This document shows positions 1-5,456 of a stretch of 5,456 nucleotides of DNA, piece after piece (the stretch's first letter is position 1; every line of letters begins with the position of its first letter). The notes under the pieces are model-generated. The model saw nothing but the letters and a program-made list of their open reading frames with translations. It ran no database searches and was not told where the DNA came from. Where the stretch lies: positions 1 to 5,456 of the forward strand of contig WRJW01000121.1 in NCBI GenBank assembly GCA_009778375.1. The letters run 5' to 3'. The position numbers and the translations under genes are program-made. Source of the stretch: Bacteroidota bacterium (GTDB taxonomy: Bacteria > Bacteroidota > Bacteroidia > Bacteroidales > UBA932).

Positions 1-884
1 CCGGGTGAACTGATACTCATTGGCCATGCGCTTCCTAACCCCCATACGTAGGCTTTTAGCCAGTGGTTAGAAGGGATGGCGGCGGGCGGAGGATAGGAAG
101 ACTCCTGAATAAATTGGCTTTCCATATCGTAGGTACAATAATAAGAGGGATTGGCAAAGTTTATAGAGTTGGAATAGGTTAGGGTATTGTCTACCGCATT
201 TTTTAGGGCAACCACGATTTGTTTTCCCGGCTCAATGGTTACGGGTTGAGGGAATGTCCAAAAGGCATAACCAGCTCCAATCCATCCCTGATTTTCAAAG
301 GAGAGGACTCCGCCCACCATGTCGTTGTTGGTGGCATTGGCGTTTAGCGGCAAAGTAAAGCCCAACGATCCGTTCAGCAGGGTGGCGGGTTCGCCCGAAT
401 TGTTGTAGAGGATCACGTATTGATCATTGCTGAACGCTCCGGATCCATCGTTTCTTTGACACCCTCCGCAATAGAACTCTTTTATCACTAATTGGTGGAT
501 TTTTGCCTCCTGGAGAGAAATGTCCACCGAGCGATTGTCCGAAACGATAATGTTGTTTGCCGTACCGTTGAAAATAACGTTGGAAAACCCCACAACGCGC
601 GATTCGGAAACCGATACATTGTAGGTGCCGGCATTTACCTGAAAGAGGGTGATGCCGTTTGCATCGGTCTGCGCTTCGAGCGAGGTGCCGGTGGTGGTGT
701 TCTCCAACTTAACCTTTATCCCTGCCATTGGAGGGTACTGGGCCGGATAGACCAATTTTACGTTCAAGTCAAAAATTTTAATGGGTTCATCTTTATCCTT
801 ACAGGAAAAGAGAGATACAAACAATAATCCCGTTACGCAACAGAGGAGGGATTTTTTAATCCATTGTGCATTTTTTTGTTTCAT
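1..884 (-). CDS. DUF4876-type surface lipoprotein, 3' end cut by window edge
   Basis: The frame is open from the ATG at 884 to the left edge: 294 codons with no stop. The start is set by a lysine-rich n-region, a hydrophobic stretch (about residues 12-27) and a lipobox ending LFSC with Cys28 as the lipid-bearing residue. The mature N-terminus reads CKDKDE; a lysine followed by two acidic residues just after the cysteine resembles the Bacteroidota lipoprotein export signal, so the protein is probably on the cell surface. Residues ~37-125 look like an immunoglobulin-type or carboxypeptidase-regulatory-like beta domain (TDANG at 73-77, NAGTYNVSV at 84-92). From ~129 comes the DUF4876-like part: VIKEFY, then DQYVILYNNS (154-163), TIEPGKQIVVAL (216-227) and a Trp-rich end. 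The family has no defined biochemical function that I know of. Members are usually longer (about 400 residues, from memory), so the C-terminus is missing. The start lies 18 bp after the receptor stop, behind an A-rich leader without a Shine-Dalgarno sequence, so the two genes are co-transcribed. Unusual point: a CGGC motif at 139-142. The CDS is certain; the family name rests on remembered motifs. Confidence 0.87.
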   Translation of the reverse strand, partial: MKQKNAQWIKKSLLCCVTGLLFVSLFSCKDKDEPIKIFDLNVKLVYPAQYPPMAGIKVKLENTTTGTSLEAQTDANGITLFQVNAGTYNVSVSESRVVGFSNVIFNGTANNIIVSDNRSVDISLQEAKIHQLVIKEFYCGGCQRNDGSGAFSNDQYVILYNNSGEPATLLNGSLGFTLPLNANATNNDMVGGVLSFENQGWIGAGYAFWTFPQPVTIEPGKQIVVALKNAVDNTLTYSNSINFANPSYYCTYDMESQFIQESSYPPPAAIPSNHWLKAYVWGLGSAWPMSISSP

Positions 885-902
885 TTCTAATTATTTAATG
901 AT

Positions 903-3902
903 TTATAATGTTAATTTTAAGGAGATGCCGTAATAGAAAAGAGGGATGGTGCCCCAACCAAACAGGGTAGTTTTTCGGTTGTTCCATCCTTGGTTAAACA
1001 ACTGCATGGTATTGAGAAAATTTTTGGCATTAAAGGAGATGGAGGCAAAATTTCCAATCTCTTTGGTGAGGTTGAGGTGGGCGGTAGCATAGAAAGAGAG
1101 ACGATTGGGATTCATCGTGAAGGAGTAATTGGTTCTCAAGCCCTGGACAATTTTAATCAATTCGTTATAAAGTGCGGGATCGTTATCTTTGGCGTTCCTC
1201 AGCGATTCGGCAAAGGGGATTTTGGTATTCATGTCGTCAAGGGTAACGTAGTAAAGAGGATAAGCTCCTATAAACTGGTCGCCTGCATAAATATCGTGGA
1301 GGGTTTCGGAGGGAAAAACAGCGGTAGCGTTATCCAAAACAAATCCGTAAGGTTTACCCCGATATTCCGAGAGGTTTTGGGTAAGGTTATACACAGAGGC
1401 TTCTATCTTTAACGAAACAATAAAACGGATGGCCGGAATATGGGTAACAAGGGTAAGGTTAGAATTTACCTGTTTTTTCATACTGCCGTTGGTAGCGGAA
1501 TTTGTCATTCCCACCATGTAAGAGAGGTACTTGAAAGGGGCGCCGTCTGCCATGGTGGCCGTTGAACTAAAGAGATAAGGGGAGATGGTCTCGTTTACTG
1601 CCCTATAGTAATAAAACCGACCGTCCCATCGAATCGAGGTAGAGAGAGCGGGAATCTTTCCAAAATCTACGATCCAGTCTACGCCCCTCCTCAATACGGG
1701 AGAACCGTTAACGGTTTTAAAATCGTACACAAATTTAGTACGGGTAGAGTGGCTTAATTCCATGGCCGCCATTTGTCCGGTTTTGTCCGACACCTGCACA
1801 ATTCCTGTACTCCGATCTATGGTAAACATCCTGTTTTCTAAAGGAATCAGGCAGTTATTCAAGTCCCGCTCATCGGTCAGGGTGTAGGAAAAGGGGCTGT
1901 ATTGAAACACGGTTTCGTAACTGTTATAGGTTTGATCCTGAAAGATGGCTATGGAAACATGCGTACCTTTCACGTCAATATCGAGGCCGGCTTCTGCCTT
2001 AAGGTTGTACTGCCATTTGAGATCGGGATTATATACGGAAGTACGGGGCTGCATGTAGTAGGCCACAAAATTTTCGTTCCCCGATACGCTGGCGCCAAAA
2101 ACGCGGGTGTCGGTATCTCCAAATCTCGGTTCGGGATAGAGCATACTGAGCGAGGGCAATTTTACCGCTTTTCCCCAACCGGCCCTTATGCTTTTGATCT
2201 TTATCCACCCTTTCTGCTCCTTGGAAAAGCCAAAGATGGCGTTGATACGCGGGGAGAGGGAGCTGACGTGTCCATAATCGGATCCTTTTATCGAAGTCAT
2301 ATCCGACCGAACGCCGGCCATCAGCTGCAAGTTGGAAGCGCCGATGCTCCAATCTATTTTGTCTTCGGCAAAAACGGCAAGGGTATTCATAAACGGAATT
2401 TGGGAAAAGGGGAATGCTCTCCACGAAGGGGCAAAGCGCAAGTCGTCGTAATAGATTCCTTTTCCCTTATTTCCGGAAGTGTTAAAATCGGACCCCAACA
2501 AGGCGTTGTTGCGTACATTTCCCCATTTTTTGGAGAGTCGCGCTTTTACGCTTGTACTAATGTTCATGGGTTTATCGTCTACAAAATCTATTTGATACCA
2601 GTACCCGGGAGGAATCGAAAGAATAGGGGCATCGGGATATTGGTCGTAGTCTTGAGAGACAAAATAACCCTCCTCTTTTCCGTGCAGGGCGGAGGTTGAT
2701 GCAGAGCTCGATCGGTTTATTTTCCTTTCCGACAAATTATTGGAATAGGTGATGCCGGCTGTTACCTCCAGGTTGGTAATCCACGAAAGGTTGGGCAAAT
2801 AATCGAATCGGGTATGCACCTCAAGGTTGTCGTTTTTTGCCTTTATGTAAGTATCGGTAAAGTTATCGGGATCGCTTGCGGAGTTATACCCTCCAATGTT
2901 TCCGGTAAAGCCCAATGTAAAGGAGAGGGGTCTCCGGCTTCGGTTAAAGGTATTGTCGTAGGTTATGGCAAGGTTGTTGCGGTCGTAGGAAGTATAGGGA
3001 GACATGAGGGAGTTGATCGATTTTGTCCGCTCTGCGCTCACGTTGAGTATGCCGGCATTGCCTCCCAGTCCAAAACCTTTGCGCACCGAAAAAGATTTGG
3101 TCTGCGGATTGGTGGACATCTCAACCGTATAGGGAGACTTGCCTTTGCGGGTAGTGATTTTGACTACGCCCTGAGTCATATCGCCGTAGGTAACCGAAGG
3201 GATACCGGTAACGAGTTCCACCGACTCGATGTTGCTGGAAGACATGGAGCGCGTTTCGGCTCCGGAGCTTTCTACGCGGGACAAACTGCTTTGAGCATTA
3301 AGTCCGCTGTAACCAAAGGAGGCGTTGTTGGACAAACGGACGCCGTCCATCTCAATAACCGTTCCAAAAGCGGCATTCCCCCGTTCGCTAAAACCGTCGG
3401 CCCGAAGTACCATACTGTGGTTCGTATTTTCTGCCAAACTCAGGACTTTGTTGGTTTGTCCTCCGGGCAGCAGGCTCATGACATCGGGGACCTTTAACAT
3501 TTGCAGGTGATCCAGACTCACTCGGTCAACCACATAAGAGGCGGCCAGTTCGTTGGTTTTGTTTTGGGCGGTGACCACAATCCCGTTTAAGGTGAGGTTC
3601 TCTTCGGGCAGATACCAGGTAAGGTCGGTAAGATTAGCGTTGACGTTGAATTCAAAGGTTTTTTTGGCAAAGCCCATGCAGGTTACGGTGATACGAACAG
3701 AACCCCTTGGCACATTTTTGATCTGAAAAAACCCTTTGTCGTTGGAGACGGCCCAAAGTTCGTTGTCGTTAATTACCACGGTGGCATATTCGATAGGATA
3801 TTTGGATTTTTCTTCCAAAATGGTTCCGGAGAGGGTGTATTGGCCAAATGCGCTCTGCGCAAGTACACATAAAAATGTGGTTATTAGTAATCTGTTATAC
3901 AT
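903..3902 (-). CDS. TonB-dependent outer-membrane receptor with carboxypeptidase-regulatory-like N-terminal domain
   Basis: This is a complete 999-residue outer-membrane active transporter, expected to import a bound ligand into the periplasm using energy from TonB-ExbBD. Residues 1-20 form a signal peptide (cleavage likely after AFG, before QYTLSG). Residues ~22-100 are a CarboxypepD_reg-like domain (SGTILEE, PIEYATVVI, SNDKGFFQIKNVPRG). LNGIVVTAQ at 105-113 occupies the usual link between extension and plug. The plug spans ~115-254 and ends with IESVELVTGIPSVTYGDMTQ and GVVKITTRKG. The rest is beta-barrel, with long aromatic-rich strands and the late motif ASISFNAKNFLN near the C-terminus. 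The last residue is Leu (GISLKLTL), not the common Phe. The ATG at 3902 is the only sensible start: it directly precedes the signal peptide and no in-frame start lies in the 66-bp gap upstream. No Shine-Dalgarno is visible. The next gene is a lipoprotein 18 bp downstream, but not a SusD homologue, so this is not a classical SusCD pair. The length fits large Bacteroidota receptors, and no frameshift is seen. The substrate cannot be assigned. Confidence 0.95.
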   Translation of the reverse strand: MYNRLLITTFLCVLAQSAFGQYTLSGTILEEKSKYPIEYATVVINDNELWAVSNDKGFFQIKNVPRGSVRITVTCMGFAKKTFEFNVNANLTDLTWYLPEENLTLNGIVVTAQNKTNELAASYVVDRVSLDHLQMLKVPDVMSLLPGGQTNKVLSLAENTNHSMVLRADGFSERGNAAFGTVIEMDGVRLSNNASFGYSGLNAQSSLSRVESSGAETRSMSSSNIESVELVTGIPSVTYGDMTQGVVKITTRKGKSPYTVEMSTNPQTKSFSVRKGFGLGGNAGILNVSAERTKSINSLMSPYTSYDRNNLAITYDNTFNRSRRPLSFTLGFTGNIGGYNSASDPDNFTDTYIKAKNDNLEVHTRFDYLPNLSWITNLEVTAGITYSNNLSERKINRSSSASTSALHGKEEGYFVSQDYDQYPDAPILSIPPGYWYQIDFVDDKPMNISTSVKARLSKKWGNVRNNALLGSDFNTSGNKGKGIYYDDLRFAPSWRAFPFSQIPFMNTLAVFAEDKIDWSIGASNLQLMAGVRSDMTSIKGSDYGHVSSLSPRINAIFGFSKEQKGWIKIKSIRAGWGKAVKLPSLSMLYPEPRFGDTDTRVFGASVSGNENFVAYYMQPRTSVYNPDLKWQYNLKAEAGLDIDVKGTHVSIAIFQDQTYNSYETVFQYSPFSYTLTDERDLNNCLIPLENRMFTIDRSTGIVQVSDKTGQMAAMELSHSTRTKFVYDFKTVNGSPVLRRGVDWIVDFGKIPALSTSIRWDGRFYYYRAVNETISPYLFSSTATMADGAPFKYLSYMVGMTNSATNGSMKKQVNSNLTLVTHIPAIRFIVSLKIEASVYNLTQNLSEYRGKPYGFVLDNATAVFPSETLHDIYAGDQFIGAYPLYYVTLDDMNTKIPFAESLRNAKDNDPALYNELIKIVQGLRTNYSFTMNPNRLSFYATAHLNLTKEIGNFASISFNAKNFLNTMQLFNQGWNNRKTTLFGWGTIPLFYYGISLKLTL

Positions 3903-3923
3903 CGCGATGGGTGAATATTTGTG

Positions 3924-3955
3924 CGAATTTAAAGAAAAGAGTGGAAAAAACCAAA
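3924..3955 (-). promoter_or_regulatory. Candidate Bacteroidota-type promoter for the receptor operon
   Basis: On the minus strand, TTTG at 3955-3952 matches the Bacteroidota -33 element, and TAAATTCG at 3931-3924 matches the -7 element TAnnTTTG with one mismatch (C for the second-to-last T). The spacer is 20 bases, within the usual range for this group's primary sigma factor. The predicted transcript would begin about 15-20 bases before the ATG at 3902, giving a very short leader with no Shine-Dalgarno sequence. The site lies wholly in the 66-bp gap after the TldE-like gene, which suggests the receptor and lipoprotein can be transcribed independently of it. This is a motif match by eye; the TTTG element alone is common in AT-rich DNA. 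Confidence 0.5.
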
Positions 3956-3968
3956 CATGATGTTTATC

Positions 3969-5456
3969 TTAGTATCTGATCAATTCAGAATCTTTCTGAA
4001 GATTGATACGTTTCAGATTGATTTCAATGTCTTCTAACAATAAACCCGAAGGGCAAATGATGGCGCAGGGGATGGCATTTTTATAGATGATGTTTTGGGC
4101 ATACTGTTCATTGGAAACTCCCAGAACCCTCTTTAATTTGGCCAAGGGTACAGGGGCCAATTCACAGTTAATAACCATGGTTTCGGAACCATCGGCTACA
4201 GAGACTCGGTAGAGCAACTGGTCTGCACCTTCGCCGTATTTTCGTACAATATAACCATAGTCCAATCCCTCTTCTTTGGCGGCGGCCATCAAGGCGGCTT
4301 TTAGCTCCGCCTTGGGGTCTCCTTTTGGCGCTTCAATCAAGAGCGCCCCGGGCGCCAACTCCTGAGCCACCATACGGGATCTTGTGCCAAATCGGTAACT
4401 TCCTGTTGACTCTTTGCATTGAACCGTGGGCACATTTTGGGTCAGTAAAGATTTTAGGATTCCGTTCTCTATCAGTTGCCATTCGGGTTTTGGGATTACT
4501 CCTTGCGCGTCTATGGTATAAGGGCCTAATAAGTGTTTTCCGTTAAAAGTAGCCATATCTGTTCGGTTATACACAGAAAGTCTGCTGTCTATAACCTTTT
4601 TGCCGAGTCGCTCTTCTAAAGGTTTTGCCCTGGAAATTTCCGACAGGTTCTCGGCTCGGGCAACGGTGGTAATCACCTGAATAGGTTTTCTCGAAGCCAA
4701 CAGGCCCGAAGGAGAGATCAGGTTGTCCGAAAAAATCTTGACAACGGCTTCGTCCTCAAATAAAACGGGGCCAAGATAATATTCCGGAAACTTTTCTGCG
4801 TTCTTGACCGCCAAAAGATGTTCAAAAAAACGGTTTACTTCTGCCAGCAGTTCGTTACGATCAGGCAGGGCTTCCCAATCGGGATACGCCCTGTATTTTT
4901 CTAAGCTAACTACTTGGCCGCTTGGCAAACGAACTTTGGCTTTTAAGGTTATATCTACATACTTGACGGCTTGCATAGTCTTTACCCCTTCGGAGGTAAT
5001 CCGGTAATAGACTGTTTCTATCCCTCCCACCTCTACGTTTGAAAGTAAAATGGATCGGTCTTTGCCAAATTGAGCAGATAAACCGACGGCCATTTCTTCG
5101 TAAAGTTTTTTGCGCATATCAATATTTTCAAAGGGAACCATAACCTCTTTGGTTTGCATGGGGATAAATTCGGGCAACTCCTTTTCCTGCTCGCTGAGGT
5201 TGGCGTTTTTTATATTCGATTTTTTGGAGTTATAGGCCTCTAATGCAAATTTATAGGCTATATCCGAATTGCTCCAGAAAGCCGCTTTTATTTGAGCGGC
5301 ATCCTCTTCTACCGTCACATAATTGGGCCCCATAATGCCGTTTCCGGAGTAGGAATAGTCGCTTGAAAAGGTGTTATCTCCCAAGATTAATCTTACGGAA
5401 CTGATTCGTTCTCCAGGGTTTACCGTTGTCTGGAGGATCACTCCGCCGGAAGCGCT
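3969..5456 (-). CDS. TldD/PmbA-superfamily protein, TldE-like (no zinc motif), 5' end outside window
   Basis: The frame is open from the right edge to TAA at 3969-3971. A GTG at 5439-5441 could be read as a start, but five more in-frame codons (SASGG) continue to the edge without a stop, so it is probably an internal valine. Numbering from that GTG, the visible protein has: YYRITSEG (145-152), as in the TldD/PmbA segment ending in a conserved SEG; GPVLFEDEAV (224-233), matching the family's GPVLFEGEAA-type motif; EERLGKKVIDSRLSVYN (276-292); the IDAQG...LIENGILKSLL segment (310-333), the usual 'D.EG...LIE.GvL'; STG at 345-347; and PCAIICPSGLLLEDIEI (458-474), a typical C-terminus. TldD carries a HExxxH zinc site; none is present here, so this resembles the non-catalytic TldE/PmbA partner of the TldD-TldE protease, which degrades unfolded peptides and trims some modified-peptide precursors. 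At 495 or more residues it exceeds E. coli PmbA (about 450), as I recall for Bacteroidota homologues, many of which are secreted. Secretion cannot be judged because the N-terminus is missing. A TldD partner could lie upstream. Confidence 0.88.
   Translation of the reverse strand, partial: SASGGVILQTTVNPGERISSVRLILGDNTFSSDYSYSGNGIMGPNYVTVEEDAAQIKAAFWSNSDIAYKFALEAYNSKKSNIKNANLSEQEKELPEFIPMQTKEVMVPFENIDMRKKLYEEMAVGLSAQFGKDRSILLSNVEVGGIETVYYRITSEGVKTMQAVKYVDITLKAKVRLPSGQVVSLEKYRAYPDWEALPDRNELLAEVNRFFEHLLAVKNAEKFPEYYLGPVLFEDEAVVKIFSDNLISPSGLLASRKPIQVITTVARAENLSEISRAKPLEERLGKKVIDSRLSVYNRTDMATFNGKHLLGPYTIDAQGVIPKPEWQLIENGILKSLLTQNVPTVQCKESTGSYRFGTRSRMVAQELAPGALLIEAPKGDPKAELKAALMAAAKEEGLDYGYIVRKYGEGADQLLYRVSVADGSETMVINCELAPVPLAKLKRVLGVSNEQYAQNIIYKNAIPCAIICPSGLLLEDIEINLKRINLQKDSELIRY
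3981..4005 (-). repeat. Inverted repeat (hairpin) at the 3' end of the TldE-like gene
   Basis: A perfect 7-bp inverted repeat, TTCAGAA / TTCTGAA with a 3-base loop, occupies 3984-3990 and 3994-4000. An outer CAA/TTG pairing (3981-3983 with 4003-4005) extends it across a 2-base bulge. It lies inside the coding sequence just before the stop codon. On the transcript it is followed by about 25 bases and then a TTTTTT run at 3950-3945, too far away for a standard intrinsic terminator. It could stabilise the mRNA end or be chance. Confidence 0.3.

Noticed and set aside
492..827. 111-codon open frame on the plus strand
   Set aside because: Antisense to the lipoprotein gene, which is supported by a lipobox, a regulatory-like domain and an 18-bp operon spacing.
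1387..1395. TTATACACA matching the DnaA-box pattern TTWTNCACA, with a second copy at 4567-4575
   Set aside because: Both copies lie inside genes and both encode S-V-Y-N with the same codons (SVYNLT in the receptor, SVYNRT in the TldE-like protein). Two isolated sites 3 kb apart do not make an origin; this is codon coincidence.
1902..2699. 265-codon open frame on the plus strand
   Set aside because: Fully antisense to the receptor gene, whose frame has clear plug and barrel motifs; the plus-strand product has no recognisable domain.
2814..3497. 227-codon open frame on the plus strand
   Set aside because: Antisense shadow of the receptor plug and early barrel; low-complexity composition and no domain signal.
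3909..3928. Imperfect direct repeat (ATTCGCAC, ATTCACCC) next to the predicted transcript start, considered as an operator
   Set aside because: Only 6 of 8 positions match, and the first copy overlaps the -7 element; too weak to call a regulator site.
3945..3950. TTTTTT run on the minus strand considered as a terminator for the TldE-like gene
   Set aside because: The nearest hairpin ends about 30 bases earlier and the stem is AT-rich; the geometry does not fit an intrinsic terminator.
3736..3960. 74-codon plus-strand frame spanning the intergenic gap
   Set aside because: Mostly antisense to the receptor signal peptide and N-terminal domain; no leader or domain. The gap is better explained by a minus-strand promoter.

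Overview
The window looks like chromosomal DNA from a member of the Bacteroidota, probably Bacteroidales. It carries a TonB-dependent receptor with an N-terminal carboxypeptidase-regulatory-like extension, a lipoprotein with a KDE motif just after the lipid-bearing cysteine, A-rich leaders without Shine-Dalgarno sequences, and a promoter candidate of the Bacteroidota TTTG/TAnnTTTG type. All three supported genes are on the minus strand, so transcription runs from right to left. Almost the whole window is coding.

Right part (3969-5456): the C-terminal ~495 codons of a TldD/PmbA-superfamily protein. It is of the TldE/PmbA kind, without the HExxxH zinc motif in the visible part. Its N-terminus lies beyond the right edge. 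A 66-bp gap follows (3903-3968) with a plausible promoter for the next gene.

Middle (903-3902): a complete 999-aa TonB-dependent outer-membrane receptor with signal peptide, peptidase-regulatory-like domain, plug and beta-barrel.

Left part (1-884): the first 294 codons of a DUF4876-type lipoprotein, starting 18 bp after the receptor stop codon and running off the left edge.

The receptor and the lipoprotein almost certainly form an operon and probably one outer-membrane uptake complex. The lipoprotein sits where a SusD-like substrate-binding lipoprotein would be in a Sus-type pair, but it is not SusD-like. The ligand cannot be read from the sequence. The TldE-like gene may be transcribed separately. 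A peptide-processing link to the receptor is possible but rests only on proximity. No RNA genes, mobile elements, CRISPR arrays or convincing terminators were seen. The long plus-strand open frames are antisense shadows of these genes.
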